64,000 nt of DNA, from NCBI RefSeq assembly GCF_030064125.1, contig NZ_CP125957.1:3100001-3164000 (forward strand), in the 5' to 3' direction. This document shows positions 50,475 through 57,822 of the stretch, in pieces (position 1 is the first letter of the stretch; every line of letters starts with the position of its first letter). This DNA comes from Pseudomonas sp. G2-4. GTDB lineage: Bacteria; Pseudomonadota; Gammaproteobacteria; Pseudomonadales; Pseudomonadaceae. Under the pieces are notes generated by a model, which was not told where the DNA came from, ran no database searches, and saw nothing but the letters and a program-made list of their open reading frames with translations. A program made the translations under genes and the position numbers.

Positions 50475-51095
50475 ATGTCAAGTCCCGAAGAAAATTCGCA
50501 GTCACCTCGTCGTCGTTTATCCCGGCATGACCGGCAGCGGCAATTGCTGGATGTCGCCTGGCGGCTGGTGCGGGAGGAGGGCAGTGACGCGCTGACCCTG
50601 GCCCGGCTGGCGGAACAGGCCGGGGTGACCAAGCCCATTGTCTATAACCACTTCGTCACCCGGCCCGGCCTGTTGGCGGCGCTTTATCAGGATTTCGATG
50701 CTCGCCAGACCGCGCTCATGGATACAGCCCTGGAAGCGAGTGAACCGACATTGCTCAGTCGGGCTGCGGTGATTGCTTCTTCATACGTGGAGTGCGTGCT
50801 GCTGCAAGGCCGCGAGATTCCAGGGGTGATCGCGGCGTTGACCAGTTCACCGGAACTGGAGCTGATCAAGCGGGAGTACGAGGCAATTTTCCTGGAGAAA
50901 TGCCGGGCGGTCCTGGAACCGTTTGCCGGCACGAGGGGCATCACCCAAGCCGGCTTGCGGGCGATGCTGGGGGCAGCGGAAGCGTTGTCCAATGCAGCAG
51001 CCTCCGGCGAAATCAGCGCTGCCGAGGCCAAGGAAGAGCTTCTTGCGAGCATCGTTGCGATGGTTAATAGAACCGCTGACACCCCTTCAAACTGA
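50475..51095 (+). CDS. TetR-family regulator
   Basis: A 206-residue TetR repressor. The helix-turn-helix is LTLARLAEQAGVTKPIVYNHFVTRPGLLAALY (about residues 40-71). The C-terminal domain is helical and of the tetracyclin repressor-like C type. It is divergent from the quinone reductase gene and probably represses it and itself through the 14-bp repeats. No ribosome site other than AAAGTTAGC is seen, and the operator overlaps it. Confidence 0.88.
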   Translation: MSSPEENSQSPRRRLSRHDRQRQLLDVAWRLVREEGSDALTLARLAEQAGVTKPIVYNHFVTRPGLLAALYQDFDARQTALMDTALEASEPTLLSRAAVIASSYVECVLLQGREIPGVIAALTSSPELELIKREYEAIFLEKCRAVLEPFAGTRGITQAGLRAMLGAAEALSNAAASGEISAAEAKEELLASIVAMVNRTADTPSN

Positions 51096-51103
51096 ACGGC
51101 CGT

Positions 51104-51198
51104 TATCGCGAGCAAGCTCGCTCCCACATGAGATGACGCGTGGACACAGATTAGGTGCCCACCCCAAGAACCCTGTGGGAGCGAGCTTGCTCGCGAAG
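51104..51198. repeat. Two type A REPs in outward (inverted) order
   Basis: Here the order of arms is reversed: ATCGCGAGCAAGCTCGCTCC comes first and CCTGTGGGAGCGAGCTTGCT second, about 50 bp apart. All other pairs in the window have the opposite order. Confidence 0.85.
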
Positions 51199-51471
51199 AC
51201 GGCGGTACATTCAACATCCCCCTCGACTGACCCACCGCGTTCACCAACGAGCCCGTACACAGGGGGGTGGTGGCAGGTTGCACTTTTATGAAGCCCCAGA
51301 CTGGGCGGTCGCACCATGGGAAGGCAATTGTCAGCGCTTGCGAAACGCCAGGTCAGCGCTTGTTTGCAACGGGTGACTGAACGGATGTTTTCGCGGGCAA
51401 GCCTGCTCCCACGGGGTTTACCGGCGCAGACAGGTATCGGCAAGGCTCTCAAACTTCGCTGTCGATAAGGC

Positions 51472-51489
51472 TTGGCACGCTCGCTGCAA
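51472..51489 (+). promoter_or_regulatory. Sigma54 (RpoN) promoter of nirBD
   Basis: TTGGCACGCTCGCTGCAA has the invariant GG (51474-51475) and GC (51486-51487) with exactly 10 bp between them, and matches TGGCACG-N4-TTGC except one base. Transcription should start near 51499. NtrC would be the usual activator. Confidence 0.75.
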
Positions 51490-51535
51490 GAGGGTATCCA
51501 GGCCCACCCTGGACACAATCGAGTGGGCAGCCCCG

Positions 51536-51663
51536 TCGGTCAACGAAGATCGAGAGCCAGCAGGCCGGGAGACAACGGTAGGTCAAGGCGCAGTCGCCGG
51601 ATCGATACCGCACAGAACAGGCAAAGACGCCTGGAACCGCAAGGTTTCAGGCGTCTTTTTTTT
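51536..51663 (+). promoter_or_regulatory. nirB leader: ANTAR-type twin hairpins and terminator (attenuator)
   Basis: P1 is TCGGTC-AACGAA-GATCGA (51536-51553). P2 is CAGGC-AAAGAC-GCCTG (51618-51633). Both have hexaloops with A at position 1 and G at position 4, the mark of RNAs bound by ANTAR proteins such as NasT. P2 overlaps the left arm of a terminator: AAAGACGCCTG (51623-51633) pairs with CAGGCGTCTTT (51648-51658), capped by GAACC/GGTTT and a GCAA loop, then eight T. P2 and the terminator exclude each other, so an ANTAR protein holding P2 would allow read-through into nirB, 40 nt on. Confidence 0.75.
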
Positions 51664-51702
51664 GCTTTCAAAATCGTGATGGGCTTTTGTCGGGTGCTTT
51701 TT

Positions 51703-54264
51703 ATGAATTCCAACGTTGCTTCTCTGGACAAGCTGCAAACGCTGATCGTGATCGGCAATGGCATGGTCGGCCATCACTGCGTCGAGCAACTGATCGAGCG
51801 CGGTGCCCTCAATCATTACCACCTGCATGTGTTCAGTGAAGAACCGATGCGCGCCTATGACCGCGTGCATTTGTCCGAGTACTTCTCTGGCCGCGATGCC
51901 GAATCCCTGGCCCTCGGTGAAGCGTCGCTGTATCAGACGCCAGGTGTCACGCTGCACCTGGGCGTGCCGGTGCTGGAGATCGATCGCCAGGCCCGTCAAG
52001 TTGTCACCGCCGGGAACTGCATCAGCTACGACAAACTGGTGCTCGCCACCGGTTCCTACCCGTTCGTGCCACCCATTGACGGCGCCGAGGGTGATTCCTG
52101 CCTGGTCTATCGCACTCTTGAAGATCTGGACGCGATCCGTGCCGCCGCCAACAACGCCCGCCGTGGCGTGGTGGTCGGTGGTGGCTTGCTGGGCCTGGAA
52201 GCGGCCAACGCCCTCAAGACCCTCGGCCTGGAAGCCCATGTGGTCGAGTTCGCCCCGCGGCTGATGCCGGTGCAACTGGACGAGCAGGGCGGCCTGGCCC
52301 TCAAGGCCCGCATCGAGAAGCTGGGGGTCGGCGTGCACCTGTCCAAGGGTACTCAGTCCATCAGCGCCGGTGAGCAGTACCGCTATCGGATGAACTTCGG
52401 CAACGACGATTTCCTGGAAACCGACCTCATCGTGTTTTCCGCCGGTATCCGCGCCCAGGATGCCTTGGCGCGCCAGAGTGACCTGCAGATCGGCCCGCGT
52501 GGCGGCGTGGTGATCGATGATCATTGCCTGAGCAGCGACCCGGACATCTACGCCATCGGCGAATGCGCGGCCTGGAACGGCAGCATCTTCGGCCTGGTCG
52601 CCCCGGGTTACCAGATGGCCCGCAACGTGGCCGCCCGCCTGTGCGGCGAAAGCGGCGAAGCCTTCACCGGCGCCGACATGTCCACCAAGCTCAAGTTGCT
52701 CGGTGTCGACGTCGGCTCCATCGGCGACGCCCACGGCAACACACCGGGTTCGCGCAGCTTTCAGTTCATCGATGGCACCAGCGCCAGCTACCGGCGACTG
52801 GTGGTGGACGCCGATGGCAAGCGCGTGATCGGTGCGGTACTGGTGGGTGACAACAGCCACTACGACACCTTGCTGCAATACATGCAGAACGGCATCGCGT
52901 TGCCCAAGGACGCGGCCAGCCTGATCCTGCCATCGTCCGAAGGCGCCCCGACACTGGGCCCGGCAGCGCTGCCTGAAGCCGCCACTATTTGCTCGTGCCA
53001 CAACGTCACCAAGGGCTCGATCTGCTCGGCCATCGACGGCGGTTGCACCGACCTGGGCCAACTCAAATGCGACACCAAGGCAGGCACCGGTTGCGGTGGT
53101 TGCGCCGCCTTGGTCAAGCAGGTGTTCGAGCACGAATTGATTGCCCGCGGCGTCAGTGTCGACAAGAGCCTGTGCGAACACTTCGCCTACACCCGCCAGG
53201 AGTTGTACGCCCTGGTGCGGGTGGAAGGCATCATCAGCTTCGAAGAGCTGTTGGCCAAGCACGGTCGCGGGCATACCGGCTGCGATCTATGCAAACCAGC
53301 GGTGGGCTCGATCCTCGCGTCGTGCTGGAACCAGCCGATCATGGACCCGTCCCTGGTGTCGCTGCAGGACACCAACGACACGTTCATGGCGAACATGCAG
53401 AAAAACGGCACTTATTCGGTGGTGCCGCGGATTGCCGGTGGTGAAATCACCGCCGACAAGCTGATCGCCATCGGCGTGGTCGCGAAGAAATACGACCTTT
53501 ACACCAAGATCACCGGCGGCCAGCGTATCGACCTGTTCGGCGCCCAGCTGCACCAACTGCCAGACATTTGGGCTGAGCTGATCGAAGCCGGTTTCGAAAC
53601 CGGCCACGCCTACGGCAAATCCACCCGTACGGTGAAATCCTGCGTGGGCAGCACCTGGTGCCGCTACGGCGTGCAGGACAGTGTGCAAATGGCCCTGACC
53701 ATCGAGGATCGCTACAAAGGCCTGCGCTCGCCCCACAAGCTCAAGTTCGCCGTGTCCGGCTGCACCCGCGAGTGCGCCGAGGCCCAGAGCAAGGACGTCG
53801 GCGTGATCGCCACCGAGAAGGGCTGGAACCTCTACGTGGCTGGCAACGGCGGCATGCGCCCGCGTCACGCCGAGCTGTTCGCCACCGACCTGGATGACGC
53901 CACGCTGATCCGCTACATCGACCGCTTCCTGATGTTCTACATCCGCACCGCTGACAAGTTGCAACGCACGTCGGTCTGGCGCGAGAGCCTGGAAGGCGGC
54001 CTGGACTACCTCAAGGACGTGATCATCGACGACAGCCTCGGCCTCGGGGCCGAGCTCGAAGCCCAGATGCAGTTGGTGGTCGACCGCTACGAGTGCGAAT
54101 GGGCCAACGCCCTCAAGGATCCGGACAAACTCAAGCGTTTCCGCACGTTCGTCAACGACAAGCGCGGCGATCCGGATGTTCATTTCGTCCGCGAACGCGG
54201 CCAGCGTCGACCGGTTCATGCTGGCGAACTTCACCTGATTCCCGTCACCGAGGAGGTGCTCTGA
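51703..54264 (+). CDS. nirB: Assimilatory nitrite reductase, large subunit
   Basis: An 853-residue NADH-dependent nitrite reductase that reduces nitrite to ammonium. In order: an FAD/NADH oxidoreductase domain (IVIGNGMVGHHCVEQL, VVVGGGLLGLEAANAL), a BFD-like [2Fe-2S] domain (CSCHNVTKG and GTGCGGC), a second cysteine pair (HTGCDLC), then the sirohaem domains with the [4Fe-4S]-sirohaem cysteines Cys647, Cys653, Cys687 and Cys691 (CVGSTWC, SGCTREC). The ATG at 51703 lies after the leader terminator; the frame upstream of it runs through that leader and is not coding. It overlaps nirD by one base (TGATG). Confidence 0.95.
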   Translation: MNSNVASLDKLQTLIVIGNGMVGHHCVEQLIERGALNHYHLHVFSEEPMRAYDRVHLSEYFSGRDAESLALGEASLYQTPGVTLHLGVPVLEIDRQARQVVTAGNCISYDKLVLATGSYPFVPPIDGAEGDSCLVYRTLEDLDAIRAAANNARRGVVVGGGLLGLEAANALKTLGLEAHVVEFAPRLMPVQLDEQGGLALKARIEKLGVGVHLSKGTQSISAGEQYRYRMNFGNDDFLETDLIVFSAGIRAQDALARQSDLQIGPRGGVVIDDHCLSSDPDIYAIGECAAWNGSIFGLVAPGYQMARNVAARLCGESGEAFTGADMSTKLKLLGVDVGSIGDAHGNTPGSRSFQFIDGTSASYRRLVVDADGKRVIGAVLVGDNSHYDTLLQYMQNGIALPKDAASLILPSSEGAPTLGPAALPEAATICSCHNVTKGSICSAIDGGCTDLGQLKCDTKAGTGCGGCAALVKQVFEHELIARGVSVDKSLCEHFAYTRQELYALVRVEGIISFEELLAKHGRGHTGCDLCKPAVGSILASCWNQPIMDPSLVSLQDTNDTFMANMQKNGTYSVVPRIAGGEITADKLIAIGVVAKKYDLYTKITGGQRIDLFGAQLHQLPDIWAELIEAGFETGHAYGKSTRTVKSCVGSTWCRYGVQDSVQMALTIEDRYKGLRSPHKLKFAVSGCTRECAEAQSKDVGVIATEKGWNLYVAGNGGMRPRHAELFATDLDDATLIRYIDRFLMFYIRTADKLQRTSVWRESLEGGLDYLKDVIIDDSLGLGAELEAQMQLVVDRYECEWANALKDPDKLKRFRTFVNDKRGDPDVHFVRERGQRRPVHAGELHLIPVTEEVL

Positions 54265-54650
54265 TGAGCCAGTCAAACGTCGTTCGTATCCCCACCCGCG
54301 ACGCGGCCCAAGGCCCTGTGCAATGGCGCGCCCTGTGCAGTCGCGAGGACCTGGTCCCCAACTCCGGCGTGGTCGCCTGGCACGATGGCAACCAAGTGGC
54401 GCTGCTGTACCTGCCCGAGCATCAGGACAAGCCGCTGTACGCCATCGACAACCGCGATCCCAAGTCCGGCGCGAACGTGATCGGCCGTGGGTTGCTGGGC
54501 AGTATCAAGGGTGATTTGGTGATCGTTTCGCCGATGTACAAACAGCATTTCCGCCTGGAAGACGGTCATTGCCTGGAATACCCGGAACAGCGCTTGCGGG
54601 TGTGGCCAGTGCGTTTGAATGGCGATGTGGTCGAGATCGGCGAAGACTGA
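54264..54650 (+). CDS. nirD: Assimilatory nitrite reductase, small subunit
   Basis: A 128-residue NirD protein with a Rieske-like fold but without the cysteine/histidine iron-sulfur ligands, as is usual for NirD: NRDPKSGANVIGRGLLGSIKGDLVIVSPMYKQHFRLEDG. It supports NirB activity. Its ATG shares its A with the nirB stop, and GGAGG lies inside the end of nirB. Confidence 0.95.
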   Translation: MSQSNVVRIPTRDAAQGPVQWRALCSREDLVPNSGVVAWHDGNQVALLYLPEHQDKPLYAIDNRDPKSGANVIGRGLLGSIKGDLVIVSPMYKQHFRLEDGHCLEYPEQRLRVWPVRLNGDVVEIGED

Positions 54651-54659
54651 TCCGTTTTT

Positions 54660-54751
54660 GTGGCGAGGGAGCTTGCTCCCGCTCGGGTGCGCAGCGCCCG
54701 CAAAATCCTGGGGCCGCTGCGCAGCCCAGCGGGAGCAAGCTCCCTCGCCAC
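54660..54751. repeat. REPIN, type B
   Basis: Inverted arms GTGGCGAGGGAGCTTGCTCC and its reverse complement start 10 bp after the nirD stop. Confidence 0.92.
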
Positions 54752-54798
54752 ATAGGGTTCTCAAGCGAAAGTATCAGCAGGCTGTCAGGGGATAAGCA

Positions 54799-55239
54799 AT
54801 GAAAACCGCCGCTCAACTGGTGAGACTCAAAAGTGTCCAGCACCAACAGGTCCACAGCATCGCACCGGAGCAGACGGTGCTCGAAGCGCTGCAAATCATG
54901 GCCGAGAAAAACGTCGGTGCGCTGCCGGTGATCGAAGACGGTCAAGTGGTGGGCGTGTTCAGCGAACGGGACTATGCGCGCAAGATGGTGCTGCACGGGC
55001 GCTCCTCAGTGGGCACCCAAGTGCGCACCATCATGAGCGCGCCGGTGATCACCGCTGACAGCCAGCAGAGCATCGAACGCTGCATGGAAGTCATGACCGA
55101 CAGCCACTTGCGGCACTTGCCGGTGCTGGATAACGGGCAGTTGATCGGCCTCTTGTCCATTGGCGATCTGGTAAAAGAGGCCATCGTCGAACAGGCAGAC
55201 CTTATCCGGCAGTTGGAACACTACATCCGCGGGCACTGA
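54799..55239 (+). CDS. CBS-domain-pair protein
   Basis: A 146-residue protein made of two CBS domains: VLEALQIMAEKNVGALPVIEDGQVVGVFSERDYARKMVLHG and SIERCMEVMTDSHLRHLPVLDNGQLIGLLSIGDLVKEAI. Stand-alone CBS pairs bind adenine nucleotides and act as energy or ligand sensors for partners that cannot be named from sequence. AGGGGAT precedes the ATG. REPINs lie on both sides, so it seems to be its own unit. Confidence 0.9.
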   Translation: MKTAAQLVRLKSVQHQQVHSIAPEQTVLEALQIMAEKNVGALPVIEDGQVVGVFSERDYARKMVLHGRSSVGTQVRTIMSAPVITADSQQSIERCMEVMTDSHLRHLPVLDNGQLIGLLSIGDLVKEAIVEQADLIRQLEHYIRGH

Positions 55240-55269
55240 CCCTGCATTCTTCCAGCCAGAACGGCCCTT

Positions 55270-55361
55270 GTGGCGAGGGAGCTTGCTCCCGCTGGGCTGC
55301 GCAGCGGCCCCACGATCTCACAGTCGCTGCCCACCCAAGCGGGAGCAAGCTCCTTCACCAC
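55270..55361. repeat. REPIN, type B (right arm mutated)
   Basis: Left arm GTGGCGAGGGAGCTTGCTCC. The right arm GGAGCAAGCTCCTTCACCAC differs from the exact complement at two places. Confidence 0.88.
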
Positions 55362-55399
55362 AACAGCTGTTCGGCAAAGGTATCCCTACGCCGACAGCC

Positions 55400-56437
55400 T
55401 CATCCAAGCATCAGCAACTGCCGTATCAGGTTCGGCGTACTGCCGGTCCAGCGCTTGAACGAACGACGGAAGTTCGCCGTGTCGTTGAACCTCAGGTACT
55501 GCGCCACTTCCTCATTGCTGAACCCCTTGACCTGATACAGGTACAACGCCACGTGGGTGTGCACCCGATCCACCTGTTGTTGAAACCCGGTGTGGTGTTT
55601 GTGCAGCTTGCGCTTGAGGGTTGCCGGACTCATGGAGAAGGCCTGGGCGGTCTGTTCCAAGCTCGGCGTCTGCTGCACATGGGTGTGCAGGTAGTCGTAG
55701 ACGCAATCCAGAAAGCTTGAGGAAAAACCCAGTTGTTCGAGCTGTTCCCGGGCTTCGATCCGCGCCACCTGGCCGGCGGTGACCGACACGTTGGGCCAGG
55801 GACGGGCTAGACAATGGCGGGGCAGGCGCATCAAGTCCAGCGGTCGGTTGAACTGAGTCTGCTCACCCAGATGCACCCAATATTGCTCGACGTAGCGCGG
55901 CTCTGCATGGCGAAAGCTGCATTGCCAAGGCAGGCGTTCGCCGCTTAGCCAGGTACTCATCGCCACCAGCGAGGTCACGCTTGCCTCCAGCACGAAGCGC
56001 CAATGCTGATCGGCCCCGCAGCTGTCCAACCAATGGACGTAGGCATATTGCTCGTCCAGTAACAGGCGCGGCGCGGTCAAAGGGCTGAGCAAGGCCTGCT
56101 GGTCGATCAAGATGTCCAGGGCCTGATGCAGATTCTGCGCGTGGCGCAAGGCATGGCTGGCCGGTCCGTAGTGCCCCGGCAACAGCCGTTGGCCGAATAG
56201 GAAGCTGCTGTCGTTGGCATCCAGCAGGCGCTGGCTGTTGTCAATGAGGCCCAGGAACTGCTGTGGGCTGATATTGCTCTGGCCGGCCAGGATATCGTCG
56301 TAGAAAAGCCCGGTGCCACGCAGTAGACGATGGCTGTCGATATCCCGCGACAGTGCCAGGTCGATCAGTGCGGCAGGTTGATAGTGCCCGGGGATGAAGC
56401 GACTGTCGGCTTCGTACCAGCATGTCTTGAGAGTCAT
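55400..56437 (-). CDS. AraC-family regulator with arabinose-type N-terminal domain
   Basis: A 345-residue AraC regulator of the long OruR/ArgR-like kind. The N-terminal effector domain (about residues 20-215) is followed by the DNA-binding domain (SLEQTAQAFSMSPATLKRKLHKHHTGFQQQV, then SNEEVAQYLRFNDTANFRRSFKRWTGSTPN). The effector is unknown. It lies 9 nt downstream of the GGDEF gene on the same strand, so the two are probably one operon. Confidence 0.88.
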   Translation of the reverse strand: MTLKTCWYEADSRFIPGHYQPAALIDLALSRDIDSHRLLRGTGLFYDDILAGQSNISPQQFLGLIDNSQRLLDANDSSFLFGQRLLPGHYGPASHALRHAQNLHQALDILIDQQALLSPLTAPRLLLDEQYAYVHWLDSCGADQHWRFVLEASVTSLVAMSTWLSGERLPWQCSFRHAEPRYVEQYWVHLGEQTQFNRPLDLMRLPRHCLARPWPNVSVTAGQVARIEAREQLEQLGFSSSFLDCVYDYLHTHVQQTPSLEQTAQAFSMSPATLKRKLHKHHTGFQQQVDRVHTHVALYLYQVKGFSNEEVAQYLRFNDTANFRRSFKRWTGSTPNLIRQLLMLG

Positions 56438-56446
56438 GAAACGGCC

Positions 56447-57361
56447 TCAGGCGCTCTTCGCCAGCGTGGTCCGGGACTGGGCCAGCACCAGGTTGAGGCG
56501 TTTGAGCAAGGCTTCGGGGGATTCGTCGAACGCCATCACCACCGCCGTGCTGGCGGCCAGTCGCAACCGCTCACCGTGTTGTCGGGTCTTGTGGGCCAGG
56601 CTGCGAACCGCAACCTCCAACTCCAGCGCCAGACGCTGGGCCTGACTCTCGCCGGTGTCGGGCAACAACACCACGAAGCGATCGCCGGCCAGTCGGCACA
56701 GCAGATCCTGGCGACGCAGGTTCAGCACCAGTAACTGGCTGACGGCTTGCAGTACGGCGTCGCCCTCGCCATGGCCGAAGCGCTGGTTGATGGCGGTGAA
56801 GTTATCCAGATCCAGGGCCAGCAACGATAAGGGCTGCTCACGCCGCTTGCTGTCCTCCAGGCTGGCGGACAGTTCATGTTTGAAAAAGTCGGCCCCACCC
56901 AGGGGCGTGAGTTTGTCGAATAAGCGGTGCTCGCGGAACAGCCGCTCGCGCTTCTCCATCTGCCCATTGATTGCCAACTGTTCCCGGTGCCAATGGTAAA
57001 TGCCAAGGGTCAGCAGGATCATCCCCACCGGCATTGGGGCCGATTCCAGCCAATGATCCCAGGTGATGCTGTCGGGCAGGCGGATGAATTCGTCGAGGCT
57101 GTCGATCCACCAGGAAAAGAAGATGCAGCCCAGGCCCAGGATCAGAAAATTGGTCACCCGCCCGGACGGACGGCTTTTGAGCACCAGGCCTAGCCAGACC
57201 AGCGCCAGCAACGCCGAGCCGCCTTCGCCGAGAATATCCAGCCAGACCCACTCTGCGAGGGGTTTGAGCTCGCCGCAGGCCAAGTGCAGGATCAACCCGA
57301 GATTGGCCGCCAGCAGAAGCAGGGCGAGTTTGAAACGGTGCGGTCGTAGCACGGAGAACAT
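56447..57361 (-). CDS. Membrane GGDEF-domain protein with degenerate active site
   Basis: A 304-residue protein with four predicted membrane helices (about residues 10-29, 45-62, 70-85 and 108-125) and a C-terminal GGDEF domain (about 150-304). The substrate and metal motif FGHGEGDAVLQAVSQLL is present, but the signature loop reads RLAGDRFVVLLP: AGDRF replaces GGDEF/GGEEF, so the catalytic glutamate is an arginine. It is therefore probably not an active diguanylate cyclase and may bind GTP or c-di-GMP or act through a partner. AAGGA precedes the ATG. Confidence 0.85.
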   Translation of the reverse strand: MFSVLRPHRFKLALLLLAANLGLILHLACGELKPLAEWVWLDILGEGGSALLALVWLGLVLKSRPSGRVTNFLILGLGCIFFSWWIDSLDEFIRLPDSITWDHWLESAPMPVGMILLTLGIYHWHREQLAINGQMEKRERLFREHRLFDKLTPLGGADFFKHELSASLEDSKRREQPLSLLALDLDNFTAINQRFGHGEGDAVLQAVSQLLVLNLRRQDLLCRLAGDRFVVLLPDTGESQAQRLALELEVAVRSLAHKTRQHGERLRLAASTAVVMAFDESPEALLKRLNLVLAQSRTTLAKSA

Positions 57362-57502
57362 GGCCGGAATCCTTTGTCAGAAGCGCAATGCGGCCCAGCA
57401 CAGCAGATGGATATGACAGTGTGGTGACGACGGGCGAATGGCTGGGGGAGGTCGAATCAGCTCATCGGTTGTCAGGTTTTTCTGGGCCAACATGCATACT
57501 CC

Positions 57503-57632
57503 GTGGCGAGGGAGCTTGCTCCCGCTCGACTGCGCAGCAGGCGCAGAGCGAGTAATGCGGTTTGTCTGTTAAAACCGAGGCGCTTGGTTTTGGGGCGCTG
57601 CGCACCCCAGCGGGAGCAAGCTCCCTCGCCAC
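57503..57632. repeat. REPIN, type B
   Basis: Inverted arms GTGGCGAGGGAGCTTGCTCC and its reverse complement enclose about 70 bp upstream of the phytate operon promoter. Confidence 0.92.
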
Positions 57633-57729
57633 GGAGGACTTCCAATCGCCACTCCAGCAGGTCAGATCAGCTCATTCCGGCCTGCCAACCCCCTCAAGTC
57701 AGCTGGTTTCAGCCCCTCGAACCAACCGC

Positions 57730-57763
57730 TGTCACAGAACCGTCATTCCCCACGCCTAGCGTG
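57730..57763 (+). promoter_or_regulatory. Pho box and promoter of the phytate operon
   Basis: CTGTCAC-AGAA-CCGTCAT (57730-57747) is two 7-bp PhoB half-sites (consensus CTGTCAT, 6 of 7 bases each) with the correct 4-bp spacing. A weak -10 (TAGCGT, 57758-57763) lies 10 bp after it, the usual place in PhoB-activated promoters, which lack a -35 box. The receptor ATG is 60 nt on. Confidence 0.75.
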
Positions 57764-57822
57764 CCCTCCCAGTTGCCGGGCCATAGCCTGGCGGATGTTC
57801 GGATTCCTGGGGGAGGACCACC

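Larger units (their letters stand above)
51096..51702. other. Intergenic and leader region before nirB
   Basis: The 607-bp region holds two REPs (51104-51198), a REP-like half (around 51388-51414, CGCGGGCAAGCCTGCTCCCA), a sigma54 promoter (51472-51489) and a structured leader (51536-51663). No gene is supported. Confidence 0.7.
57362..57822. other. Divergent intergenic region GGDEF gene-phytate operon
   Basis: The 461-bp region holds a type B REPIN (57503-57632) and the PhoB-type promoter of the receptor gene (57730-57763). The first 140 bp show nothing distinct. Confidence 0.65.

Noticed and set aside
51301..51330. NtrC binding site upstream of the nirB sigma54 promoter (GCACCA at 51311)
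   Set aside because: Only one half-site is visible; the partner half is missing, so it is not reported as a feature.
51497..51513. TCCAGG/CCTGGA hairpin as the first ANTAR hairpin
   Set aside because: Its loop has five bases without A1/G4. The hairpin at 51536-51553 fits the hexaloop rule better.
3374..57632. Regularly recurring inverted repeats, considered as a CRISPR array or as insertion sequences
   Set aside because: They are scattered singly between genes, come in inverted pairs, have no spacers of constant length and no cas or transposase genes nearby. They are REPINs.
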